Shown: one piece after another, positions 25,282-34,813 of the stretch | Numbering within the stretch: position 1 is the first letter of the stretch | How the letters are laid out: each line of letters starts with the position of its first letter | Assembly: GCF_017377505.1 (NCBI RefSeq) | Contig: NZ_JAFREN010000004.1 | Location: 1-64,000, forward strand | DNA: 64,000 nucleotides | Direction of reading: 5' to 3' | Source of the DNA: Enterococcus sp. DIV0212c | GTDB lineage: Bacteria > Bacillota > Bacilli > Lactobacillales > Enterococcaceae | Notes under the pieces: model-generated | Told to the model about the DNA's origin: nothing | The model's input: the letters and a program-made list of their open reading frames with translations, nothing else | The model's database searches: none | Translations under genes and position numbers: made by a program

Positions 25282-26331
25282 CTACTCACTCCTTATTGAC
25301 TTGGGCTTCTTATTTTTTCTCTTTATGATTTTTTTTCTATAAATAATCATTAAAACTAATATTAGCGTTATTATCATCAGAAATAGTGAAACATTAGAAT
25401 GATCTCTTGCTTCAATTACTTGACTGTTTAACCCATTTGCTTCTTGATTAGATATCATAAAATCCTCAACCCAAGACCAAGTTTCCTTACCGTTTGTCTT
25501 CACTATGATTTCAGCGGTATATTCCCCTGCTTTCATTCGTTTGTCATCAATAGGTACTGGAAAATCAATCATTGAATTTGGGGCTATTCGCATGTCTTTA
25601 TTGAAGATTTCAAACAGTTTTTTTGTCTTGTTTCTATTCCTTACTTTGACATGTATGGATAGATCCTCACCATACACTGGTTGACTATTAGAAAAATTCA
25701 CAAATAATGTTGCTTTTCCATCTTGTATTCCAGGATACACTTTATTTAGCTTCATCTTTGGTTTAATATTTTTTGTTTCTGTTTCGCTAATTAACATACC
25801 GACTAAATAAGCAAATTCATTCATGATCCCATCTTTATCTTCGTTGGTCACATCATTGTCTTCCTCAATTTTTTGTAACTGTATACCACCAGCAATGTAT
25901 CCTTCAAAAGTAATTGAGGGGACTTCAATTAAAAAATCAACCGTTTTTGTACTAGCTGATGGAACCGTAACTTTTTCTGGGCCTTTTACTATGTCCGCAA
26001 AATCAACTTTTAATGATGAATCTTTTTCAATTTTATTCGGCCCATATTCAATAACACCAGAGCTATTGGTTTTTGCACTATTTCTTCTAATCGCAATGAC
26101 TATATCTTTTGCTGTTATGTTATGTATTTTCAATTGAATATTTTGTTTTTGCCCTGGCTTCACAAATAAATCATAATAACCTACGTCTCTATTGATTTGA
26201 TTTGCAGGCATCACAATTTCGTATGTAAAATCTTGAAAACTATTCGTCGAATTTTCTTCAGCAAAACTTGTTATCGATTGATTAATTACAATTAAAATGC
26301 AGGAAGCTATAACTATAAATAATTTTTTCAT
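25282..26331 (-). CDS. DUF916/DUF3324 surface protein
   Basis: A 349-residue protein with a signal peptide (MKKLFIVIASCILIVINQSI), a DUF916 domain (about residues 35-155, YDLFVKPGQKQNIQLKIHN), a DUF3324 domain (about 165-295) and one C-terminal membrane helix (about 308-328) followed by a basic tail. This build is the companion of WxL proteins in enterococci; such proteins have been reported to bind WxL proteins and peptidoglycan. Its stop lies 2 bases before the lectin-WxL start. About 50 residues of DUF916 sequence resemble the paralogue at 27509-28615. Confidence 0.85.
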   Translation of the reverse strand: MKKLFIVIASCILIVINQSITSFAEENSTNSFQDFTYEIVMPANQINRDVGYYDLFVKPGQKQNIQLKIHNITAKDIVIAIRRNSAKTNSSGVIEYGPNKIEKDSSLKVDFADIVKGPEKVTVPSASTKTVDFLIEVPSITFEGYIAGGIQLQKIEEDNDVTNEDKDGIMNEFAYLVGMLISETETKNIKPKMKLNKVYPGIQDGKATLFVNFSNSQPVYGEDLSIHVKVRNRNKTKKLFEIFNKDMRIAPNSMIDFPVPIDDKRMKAGEYTAEIIVKTNGKETWSWVEDFMISNQEANGLNSQVIEARDHSNVSLFLMIITLILVLMIIYRKKIIKRKNKKPKSIRSE

Positions 26332-26445
26332 TTTTTTTCAAACCTCTCATAACTGATCATCAAAATTAAAAAATATTTGTCTTCATTCAAAAATTGGAAA
26401 ACTCACAACAATAACTGTCTAGATTATCTATTTATATATTAATTT

Positions 26446-27183
26446 TTAATATGTGTTATCTAAACTCCAAATAACTGAACTTTTAAATGTTTTTCCAGAA
26501 GCATTACTTCCAGAAGTGACAGACAGTTTCGCATTTGAAATTTTAGTAACGAATCCACCTTTAACAGCATCCGCTTTTGATTTTCCTAATACTTGAGCTG
26601 CTGTAGTCTTTCCTGCTTCTAATGAAATACTCTTTGTTTTTCCATCACCAATTATAATATTATTTGGCTCGGGTAGTTTCGAAGTATTCTCTTCAATAGG
26701 ATTAGGAATAAAATCATTGGTATTTTGATCAATTTTAGTCCCAATTGTGTATGCTTGTGCGTCGCCTAACTCAAATGTCAATTTAGACGGTAAAGTAGTC
26801 GCAGAATCACCTGTTGAAACGAGGTCTGACATTGAAGCAGTTACTTTCCAAGCTGTAGTAGTAGTTACAGCGTTTTCTCCTTCGCCGGTCGTTGTTCCTT
26901 GTCTATCATCGTTTACTGTAATGTATTGGTCTTCTTTAAAAATATTGCTGTATGTTGCAATATTAGCAGTAGCTTTTTGGTTACCAAAATTAAAACTAGA
27001 TGGCACAAATACAAGTGATAAGTTATCTTTATATGGTCCAGATCCTGGTTTTACTGGTCCATCCGTTTCAAATTCAATTCCAACATCTGATTTATCTTGC
27101 CCTACTTCCACTGCATCTGCAGTTTTCGCAAAAACCATTAATGCTGATGAAGCTAATAATGTTGTTAAAACAAGTCTCTTCAT
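26446..27183 (-). CDS. WxL domain surface protein
   Basis: A 245-residue secreted protein with a signal peptide (MKRLVLTTLLASSALMVFA, cut near ADA). A WxL domain covers nearly the whole mature chain: the first motif is AWKVTASMSDL and the second is VIWSLDNTY at the very C-terminus. It is rich in threonine and glycine and has no sorting signal. It would attach non-covalently to peptidoglycan. It lies between two DUF916 genes, matching known WxL operon architecture. AGAAGGATG precedes the start. Confidence 0.9.
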   Translation of the reverse strand: MKRLVLTTLLASSALMVFAKTADAVEVGQDKSDVGIEFETDGPVKPGSGPYKDNLSLVFVPSSFNFGNQKATANIATYSNIFKEDQYITVNDDRQGTTTGEGENAVTTTTAWKVTASMSDLVSTGDSATTLPSKLTFELGDAQAYTIGTKIDQNTNDFIPNPIEENTSKLPEPNNIIIGDGKTKSISLEAGKTTAAQVLGKSKADAVKGGFVTKISNAKLSVTSGSNASGKTFKSSVIWSLDNTY

Positions 27184-27254
27184 TTTTTAATCATCCTTCT
27201 GTAAATATAAATAGATTAAAGACAGTTATTGTTGTGAATTTTCCAATTTAAATA

Positions 27255-27479
27255 CTATCCAATCAGATTAATCTGATCTTTAAGTAGAATAAATAAATAA
27301 ATAATCAATGAAATACTCGTTAAAGAAAGCAGTAACAAACTAACATTTGCAAATAAAGCAATTTTTTTTACCTTTAGACGTTTCACTAAAAATAGATCTC
27401 TTGATAAAGTTAGTAAAAATAAAATTAGTGATAGTAACGCAACACCGCTTAATATGTAAATCCATAAGTAATCTATCAT
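27255..27479 (-). CDS. Small two-helix membrane protein in WxL cluster
   Basis: A 74-residue protein with two hydrophobic helices (about residues 5-26 and 41-68), a basic loop RLKVKK between them, and short ends. AGGAGG lies 5 bases before the ATG. I recognise no family. It occupies the place where many WxL operons carry a small LPXTG protein, but it has no sorting motif and no signal cleavage site. Possibly a membrane partner of the flanking DUF916 protein. Confidence 0.6.
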   Translation of the reverse strand: MIDYLWIYILSGVALLSLILFLLTLSRDLFLVKRLKVKKIALFANVSLLLLSLTSISLIIYLFILLKDQINLIG

Positions 27480-27508
27480 ATTTCCCTCCTAGTTATGATT
27501 GTTTGATA

Positions 27509-28615
27509 TTATTTTTGATCTCGCATACGCTTTCTATGTCTATTATCTCTAGCAGCTTTTTTCTTTTCTTTGTTTTTTAAAAAGCGTCGTTTTTTCCACT
27601 TTTTTTCCCAACGTATTCTTCTAAAAATCATAATTGAGGTTATCATTATGAAATAGCCTATAAAGATAGCTGTTATGATTTTTATCCAAGTAGGCGTTAT
27701 AATTTTGAATACACTTGCTTCATTTATTTGTTTTGCTTGTTGATTTGAAATAGTAAAGTCTTTACTTAAATCCCACTCTTGTATGCCATTGCTCGCAGTT
27801 AATTTTAATGTATAGTCGCCAGAAGGAAGTTGCGCAATTCCCCAGTCCATTTCAAAATCAAAGTTACTATTCGGAGCAAGTTTGTAGTTTTGCACGGTTA
27901 TTTTCTTAATCTTTTTTTCTGAACCTTTTTCAACCATAGTAGCTTCAATATTTAAGTTCTCTAATATTTTGGGCTCAGGATTTTGAAGATTTGCAATAAC
28001 CATTTTCTTGCCACGCTTCATTGTTGCTTTAGCAGAATTCAACTTTAGTGTTTGAGCATTATCGAACTCATCGCCTGAACTCGAAGCAATCAACCCAACT
28101 CTATATGAAAATTCTGTTGTAACTCCACTTTTTTTTTCTGAACCTTTATCTAGTGAAAATATTAAGGCTCCCATTTTTACTCCTTGATAGATTTCTTTTG
28201 GAGGAGTTAATTTAATGTGAATTATTTTTTCTTCAAAATTTTCTACTGTAATTTCTGGGTTTTCTATTGTAATCAATGAAGTTAATGGTTCATTTAATGT
28301 TTTGTCTATTTTAGAAACATCCGTCGCATATTCGATTGTCCCGCCGTCTCCCGTTATAGCATTACTCCCATAAATATTTAAATGAACTGGTTCTTTTTTT
28401 GTACTCTTTACCCTTGCCTCTAAAGTTTGGACTTCTCCCGGTGTCGTTTTCACATAAAAATAACTTTTCTCTGGATCAATCTGAGTTTTCGGTTGCACGA
28501 TTGAAACTGTATATCCTAACCCGTCAGCATCCTTTGCTGCTGAGGCTTTACTTGGAGCCGTAAAAAAAGTGAAGCAACTGATAAGTATTAAATAAGTAAT
28601 ATAAAATTTTTTCAT
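27509..28615 (-). CDS. DUF916/DUF3324 surface protein
   Basis: A 368-residue protein with a signal peptide (about residues 1-27), DUF916 domain (about 30-155, YTVSIVQPKTQIDPEKSYFY), DUF3324 domain (about 165-295), one membrane helix (about 309-330) and an unusually long, strongly basic cytoplasmic tail of about 38 residues (KKWKKRRFLKNKEKKKAARD). Same family as 25282-26331. Its start overlaps the stop of the upstream membrane-protein gene by four bases (ATGA), so the two are coupled. The long basic tail could contact membrane lipids or nucleic acid (inference). Confidence 0.85.
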   Translation of the reverse strand: MKKFYITYLILISCFTFFTAPSKASAAKDADGLGYTVSIVQPKTQIDPEKSYFYVKTTPGEVQTLEARVKSTKKEPVHLNIYGSNAITGDGGTIEYATDVSKIDKTLNEPLTSLITIENPEITVENFEEKIIHIKLTPPKEIYQGVKMGALIFSLDKGSEKKSGVTTEFSYRVGLIASSSGDEFDNAQTLKLNSAKATMKRGKKMVIANLQNPEPKILENLNIEATMVEKGSEKKIKKITVQNYKLAPNSNFDFEMDWGIAQLPSGDYTLKLTASNGIQEWDLSKDFTISNQQAKQINEASVFKIITPTWIKIITAIFIGYFIMITSIMIFRRIRWEKKWKKRRFLKNKEKKKAARDNRHRKRMRDQK

Positions 28616-29274
28616 TCGGTCATTTTCTCCTCATAACTATGTTCTTCATCTTTTTGATCCGTTTCAATATATATGGTGATATAATATTCTTCACGATTTT
28701 CACATTCAATCATGTAAGATAACTTTTCTGGTCCTGACCAATTTTCAGAAAACTCTTCAAATTTATATAACACTTCATTTTCTGTGTTAAAAGGTCCGTC
28801 AATTTCTAAAATATTCTCTTCTTGTATCATCAACTCTTTTTCCTTACCAAGTTTAACTATGACATATGTAGCATAGGCTATCGATACCGAAAAAATAAAT
28901 ATAATTAGGAAAAGAATCCCTATTTTAGTCAAAAACAATCCTAAAGAATAACTAGAAAAAGTTAAAATCGACACTATAAGCAGCCAATTAAAATCACTCT
29001 TTACTGTGGAATTACTTTTCATCATTGAATACAAATACACAAAAAATAACAATTGCAAGGTGATTAGTAAGAATGCTACAAATAGATAGATTAAAATCTC
29101 CCTAAGATAAAACGTCGTTAAAAAAAGAATTTGAGTCATCATTGACGCTCTATCATCAACGTAAAAAACAGCCTCTTTGTAGAAGTACAAAAAGAACATC
29201 AGATATATTACATAGCTTATTATTAGTAGTAGTTCCATTACATAGTATTTTTTATTTTTTTTTATTTTTTCCAC
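28612..29274 (-). CDS. Polytopic membrane protein in WxL cluster, unknown
   Basis: A 220-residue protein with four hydrophobic segments (about residues 10-32, 48-82, 92-116 and 118-140) and an acidic, soluble C-terminal domain of about 70 residues (EEFSENWSGPEKLSYMIECE). No family recognised. The start is a GTG with AAAGGA seven bases upstream. First gene of the surface cluster and translationally coupled to the DUF916 gene. It could be a membrane platform or sensor for the secreted proteins; nothing in the sequence decides this. Confidence 0.6.
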   Translation of the reverse strand: MEKIKKNKKYYVMELLLIISYVIYLMFFLYFYKEAVFYVDDRASMMTQILFLTTFYLREILIYLFVAFLLITLQLLFFVYLYSMMKSNSTVKSDFNWLLIVSILTFSSYSLGLFLTKIGILFLIIFIFSVSIAYATYVIVKLGKEKELMIQEENILEIDGPFNTENEVLYKFEEFSENWSGPEKLSYMIECENREEYYITIYIETDQKDEEHSYEEKMTE

Positions 29275-29823
29275 GACTTTTTCCTTTCATTTCTTTGAAT
29301 TAGCACTTTTAAAAAAATATAAACTCATCTGGAATTAATTTATCTCTGGTATAACAGAATTCATTCGTGATTATATTTGTAATAAACATAGAATTTAAAT
29401 AAACCTACACTGTTTACTTGAATGTTAAAAAACGAACAGAATACACTATTTCTAAGCTAATCATCCCTTTAGGTACTGTTACTTCATTTTCTCCTCAACT
29501 TCCATATCAATAAAATTTTAATTAAATATAAAAATAATTGTTTTTATATTTAACATAAGCATTCTCTCATATTATTTTTTTATTTTCCTATCCTAATCTG
29601 AACACTTTTTTGATCACGTTAATAAATAGGAGGTTTTTCTTTACCTATTTTTACTCACCTCTATCCAACCAATTAAGGTGCTTATTTTTTAATTAAACTA
29701 AAAAAAGAGTTGCAATCACCTTTCACTTTTGTAATCCATTTGTTCGCTGATTCCCACGCCAAAAAGAGTTATTTTTTTTATACTATAGAAAGCAAAAAAA
29801 TAGAATTTATTTAGGAGAACGCA
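29275..29823. other. 549-base A/T-rich gap between divergent genes
   Basis: No convincing gene on either strand. It separates the minus-strand surface cluster from the plus-strand TraX-like gene, so both promoters should lie here. TATACT at about 29780-29786 is a plausible -10 for the TraX-like gene. An AATAGG/CCTATT hairpin followed by T (about 29627-29652) is the only clear secondary structure. Very low GC suggests relaxed or acquired DNA. Confidence 0.5.
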
Positions 29824-30570
29824 ATGAACGGAAATCAAATAAAACTTATCATGATGAGCTTGATGCTCTTAGATCACCTTTTACCACTTTTACCACCACA
29901 ATTGAATACACCAGTTGGTATGATAACTCGTTGTGTCGCTGTGTTTTTTGCATTTATGGCAGTCGAAGGTTTTCACTATACAAGAAGCCGAAAAAAATAT
30001 TTGCTACGCCTCTATAGCTGGGCAGCAATCATGTTTGTAGGGAATACTTTAATCAATACCTTGATTATCAAAAATCCTATGTACCAGGTTCAGAATAATA
30101 TTTTTCTAACGCTCGCTTTTGGCGTAACGATTTTAACACTGATCGATTTTTCAAAACGAGTGAAAGAACCTGTCTTTAAAATTGGAGCGATTATTTCAGT
30201 CATTCTCTTGGTACTAGCAATAGCCTTAAATTTAATTCCTGCAGAAGGCGGATTAGTCGTTATACCATTTATGCTACTTAGTTATTTTTTCAGAGACAAT
30301 GCAAAAAAGAGAGATATTTCCTATATTATCTTTGCAATTCCTTTGTTGCTACTGGCGATTGTAGGATTACCCGAATATTCTTTTGAAACTATTAAAGAAA
30401 GCATAGGTGCAAATCCAGAATTTCTATTTATTACAGTCATTCCTTTTATCCATTTATATAACGGTAAAAAAGGAAGTGATAATCCATTATTTAAATATTT
30501 ATTCTATGTATTTTATCCAGCACATTTATGGATCATCACATTGGTTAATTTTTATCTACATCAAGGGTAA
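29824..30570 (+). CDS. TraX-family membrane protein
   Basis: A 248-residue integral membrane protein with about eight hydrophobic segments. It starts with MNGNQIKLIMMSLMLLDHLL and has VAVFFAFMAVEGFHYTRSRKKYLLRL, the hallmark of TraX-like proteins (named after F-pilin N-acetylation). The chromosomal homologues in Gram-positives are of unknown function, perhaps acyl transfer to a surface component. AGGAGAACGCA precedes the ATG. It stands alone and ends at a strong terminator shared with the convergent gene. Confidence 0.8.
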   Translation: MNGNQIKLIMMSLMLLDHLLPLLPPQLNTPVGMITRCVAVFFAFMAVEGFHYTRSRKKYLLRLYSWAAIMFVGNTLINTLIIKNPMYQVQNNIFLTLAFGVTILTLIDFSKRVKEPVFKIGAIISVILLVLAIALNLIPAEGGLVVIPFMLLSYFFRDNAKKRDISYIIFAIPLLLLAIVGLPEYSFETIKESIGANPEFLFITVIPFIHLYNGKKGSDNPLFKYLFYVFYPAHLWIITLVNFYLHQG

Positions 30571-30627
30571 TTGAACGAAAAAACGTCGCTTTAAGACTTT
30601 CATCTTAAAGCGACGTTTTTTTGTTCA
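30571..30627. terminator. Bidirectional rho-independent terminator
   Basis: AAAACGTCGCTTTAAGA pairs perfectly with TCTTAAAGCGACGTTTT around a six-base loop, with A and T runs outside and a further TTGAAC/GTTCAA pairing. It terminates the TraX-like gene and the convergent MmcQ gene. Confidence 0.92.
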
Positions 30628-30628
30628 A

Positions 30629-30991
30629 TTAAGTATACTTTGTTTGTATCTTTTTCGGTAACTTTTTTAATACTAACTCATAGGATTTTCTTAAAAAACT
30701 AGCCAACTGTTCCTCAGTAAATGACGAATTTTCCAACAAAAAAGAATTCCAATGCGTTTTATTCGCGTAATATCCTGGAACCACATCTGAATATTGTTCG
30801 CGCAACAATTCATTTTCTTCTGGATCCCCTTTGACTGTCATCACCCAGTCACCTGCTTTATTTGTTCCAAGCATGCAGAAACATTTTTTCTCTATCCCAA
30901 AATAATCACAATCCCAGTCTTCCCGATAATCAACTGTTGCTCCCGGCCATGTTTTAGCCGTATCTTTTAGATACTGGATTTTATTTTTCAT
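30629..30991 (-). CDS. MmcQ/YjbR family protein
   Basis: A 120-residue protein of the MmcQ/YjbR (CyaY-like fold) family: VDYREDWDCDYFGIEKKCFCML, then GDWVMTVKGDPEENELLREQY, then NKTHWNSFLL. Function unknown; the fold is linked to DNA binding. The frame opens at 31012, but the ATG at 30991 gives the usual family start and overlaps the stop of the VOC-protein gene by 11 bases, indicating coupling. Ribosome site weak for either start. Confidence 0.75.
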   Translation of the reverse strand: MKNKIQYLKDTAKTWPGATVDYREDWDCDYFGIEKKCFCMLGTNKAGDWVMTVKGDPEENELLREQYSDVVPGYYANKTHWNSFLLENSSFTEEQLASFLRKSYELVLKKLPKKIQTKYT

Positions 30992-31379
30992 CGGTTTGTT
31001 CCAACTGATCATTACAAAACAGACTTAATAAATTTCCATCTGGATCTTTGATGATTGCATAATACTGACCCCAAAAAGCTTGCCACGGTTCCCGAAAAAT
31101 CTCATAACCAAAGCCTTTCATTTTTTCACATACTTGATCGATTTCTGCAGGAGAATCACAGAGAAAAGCCAATTCGATTTTATCGCCTTCACTTTTTGGC
31201 GGATAGCCATAAATTCCTTCGATCATTTTTTTAGTATTTAATGAAATACGCATTCCTTTATTATTCACTTCTACGTAATCAGCATTTTTTTCTCCCAATA
31301 CCTTAAAGCCTAAACGCTCATAAAATAAAACTGCTTGCTCCATCGACTCGACAATGATTCCGACCATATCTAATTTCAT
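30981..31379 (-). CDS. VOC family (glyoxalase-like) protein
   Basis: A 132-residue protein of the vicinal-oxygen-chelate superfamily: two beta-alpha-beta-beta-beta units, with MVGIIVESMEQAVLFYERLGFKVLG at the start and AIIKDPDGNLLSLFC at the end, including a conserved glutamine/aspartate pattern. Members include glyoxalases, dioxygenases and resistance proteins; the substrate is unknown. GGAGG lies 8 bases before the ATG at 31379, so the longer frame (to 31394) is rejected. Forms a pair with the MmcQ gene and follows the AraC regulator. Confidence 0.85.
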   Translation of the reverse strand: MKLDMVGIIVESMEQAVLFYERLGFKVLGEKNADYVEVNNKGMRISLNTKKMIEGIYGYPPKSEGDKIELAFLCDSPAEIDQVCEKMKGFGYEIFREPWQAFWGQYYAIIKDPDGNLLSLFCNDQLEQTDEK

Positions 31380-31421
31380 CTTAAGAACCTCCATCCTTTT
31401 TCATTTATTATAATCCGTTGC

Positions 31422-32222
31422 TTAATTCTTGTCTTGTAAAATTCCGACATGTTGACGAATTGCTTGCGGCGTTAGCCCAGTCATTTTTTTCATTTTCCGA
31501 GAATAGTGAGCCTGATCAAAATAGCCATATTTTTCAACTAAGTCTAAGTGACTGATATTGGGTTCACTGATCAATTCCTGATACACTTTTTGAAAACGTA
31601 AAACATCAAACACTTCATAAGGTGAAAGTCCCGTTTCTTCTCTAAATAATCGCTGCAGACTTCTTTCGGATAAAGAACTATTAGCTGTACTTTCAGTATA
31701 ACTGATCAAGTGACAATGATTTTCGATAAATGTCTGAATGGGTATCGAAATTTTTTTCCCCGATGACCGATTCAAACGTTCTAAAAAATACAAATCGACC
31801 TCTGTAATCAGATCACTAAATGACTTCTTCCCTGATAATTTATCAGTCAAATCGATGACCATTCTTTTTTCAAGTAACGCTAATTCAATTAACTGATCTT
31901 TTAACCCTTTAAAAGATTGCTTGAAAAAAGGATACATACCGCCCAAATAATACCGTATACCAAAATAAACAGTTGGTTGATCCGAATAAGAATAAAAAAA
32001 GCTCGTATTCGGACCACTAATATTAATTTGTAAAACATCTAATTCCACGCTTAATTGAATAATCAGATCTGAACATAAATCTGGAATAACTCTGCTAGGT
32101 GGACTGGACGAATCTGCATAACTAAACCAATAAGATTGTATGTAGGGACGTAAACGAAAATCAGGAGCAACTTCTTGGTAATCACTTGTATCGTCTTGCC
32201 AAACTTGTGGTCGATAGTTCAT
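31422..32222 (-). CDS. AraC family transcriptional regulator
   Basis: A 266-residue regulator. The N-terminal ligand-sensing part (about 1-165) begins YRPQVWQDDTSDYQEVAPD. The C-terminal double helix-turn-helix (about 170-260) contains LSERSLQRLFREETGLSPYE and YGYFDQAHYSRKMKKMTGLTP, the classic AraC/XylS signature. Likely controls the VOC/MmcQ pair just downstream (27-base gap) or itself; the inducer is unknown. It lies 34 bases after glpK in the same direction. Confidence 0.88.
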   Translation of the reverse strand: MNYRPQVWQDDTSDYQEVAPDFRLRPYIQSYWFSYADSSSPPSRVIPDLCSDLIIQLSVELDVLQINISGPNTSFFYSYSDQPTVYFGIRYYLGGMYPFFKQSFKGLKDQLIELALLEKRMVIDLTDKLSGKKSFSDLITEVDLYFLERLNRSSGKKISIPIQTFIENHCHLISYTESTANSSLSERSLQRLFREETGLSPYEVFDVLRFQKVYQELISEPNISHLDLVEKYGYFDQAHYSRKMKKMTGLTPQAIRQHVGILQDKN

Positions 32223-32256
32223 CGTCTTGCTCCTCCTTTACTTCGTTTATCGTGAA

Positions 32257-33795
<1,539 letters not shown>

Positions 33796-33964
33796 TCATT
33801 ATAAAACAAAAATCCCTAAAAAGTCCTCTTCTATAAAATAAAAATTCAGTCGTATCTAGATCAAGAACTTTACTTGCTCTATAAATTCTAATTTATTTTT
33901 AACAATTCAATTTCTAGTAAAAAAGTTCCAACAACTTCCGCTTACTTTTATAGAAGAAAACTTC

Positions 33965-33978
33965 AGAAAACGTTATCA
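33965..33978. promoter_or_regulatory. cre-like CcpA site upstream of glpK
   Basis: AGAAAACGTTATCA matches the catabolite-responsive consensus TGWAANCGNTNWCA with one mismatch. It lies about 200 bases upstream of glpK in the 350-base gap shared with the divergent DtxR-type gene. The rest of the gap is A/T-rich with no gene. CcpA control of glpK would fit its HPr regulation. Confidence 0.55.
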
Positions 33979-34114
33979 TTCCTGAGTTTATTCCTTCTTT
34001 TTTTATTTCAAAAGTAAAACACAGTTTTTTTTAAGATTAACATATTATTAAATGGTCAAAAAAACAATTTTCTGATAAACTTATCGTGATGGCTTCTTTG
34101 AAAGGATGAACAAT

Positions 34115-34762
34115 ATGACCCCGAATCGCGAAGACTACCTAAAACTGATTTTTGAATTAGGTGGCGATGAAAATAAAATCAACAATAAGCAAATTGTCTC
34201 TGGTCTGGATGTCTCAGCAGCATCTGTCAGTGAGATGATCTCAAAATTAGTCAAAGAAAAACTAGTTGAGCACTCACCTTATCAGGGCGTTCAACTAACT
34301 GAAATAGGCCTAAAAAAGGCAAGTACACTCATTCGTAAACATCGATTGTGGGAAGTATTTTTAGTCGAACATTTAAACTATTCATGGAACGAAGTTCATG
34401 ATGACGCTGAAGTATTAGAACATGTTACCTCGCAAACATTAGCAAATCGTTTGTCTGCCTATTTGAATCAACCAAAATTTTGTCCTCATGGCGGTGTTAT
34501 TCCAGGAGATGATCAGCCTGTTCACGAAGAAAAGCGGCAAACATTAATAGATTATCCTGTTGGAACAACCATCCGTATAGCTCGTGTATTAGATGAAAAA
34601 GAGTTACTTGATTATTTAGTATCGATCGATTTACAAATTCACGAAGAATATAAAATCGATGATATTGCAGCTTATGAAGGGCCGATCAGTATCAGTAATG
34701 ATAATAAACAATTAGCAATTAGTTACAAAGCAGCAAGTACCATTTTTGTTGATCGATTATAA
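34115..34762 (+). CDS. DtxR/MntR-family metal-dependent regulator
   Basis: A 215-residue metal-dependent repressor: winged helix (about 1-65, with NKQIVSGLDVSAASVSEMISKL), dimerisation and metal domain (RKHRLWEVFLVEHLNYSWNEVHDDAEVLEHV, then CPHGGVIPG), and a C-terminal SH3-like FeoA domain. Likely Mn or Fe responsive; the target is unknown. GAAAGG touches the ATG at 34106 but is 9 bases before the ATG at 34115, so the latter is used. It is 51 bases upstream of zwf and probably cotranscribed. Confidence 0.9.
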   Translation: MTPNREDYLKLIFELGGDENKINNKQIVSGLDVSAASVSEMISKLVKEKLVEHSPYQGVQLTEIGLKKASTLIRKHRLWEVFLVEHLNYSWNEVHDDAEVLEHVTSQTLANRLSAYLNQPKFCPHGGVIPGDDQPVHEEKRQTLIDYPVGTTIRIARVLDEKELLDYLVSIDLQIHEEYKIDDIAAYEGPISISNDNKQLAISYKAASTIFVDRL

Positions 34763-34813
34763 GAAAACGTCCTGATTATTCAACGATGGACATCAAGAAA
34801 GCGGGGAAATACA

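Noticed and set aside
26747-27190. A 147-codon plus-strand open frame
   Set aside because: It is entirely antisense to the WxL gene and has no ribosome site; the WxL reading is supported by a signal peptide and motifs.
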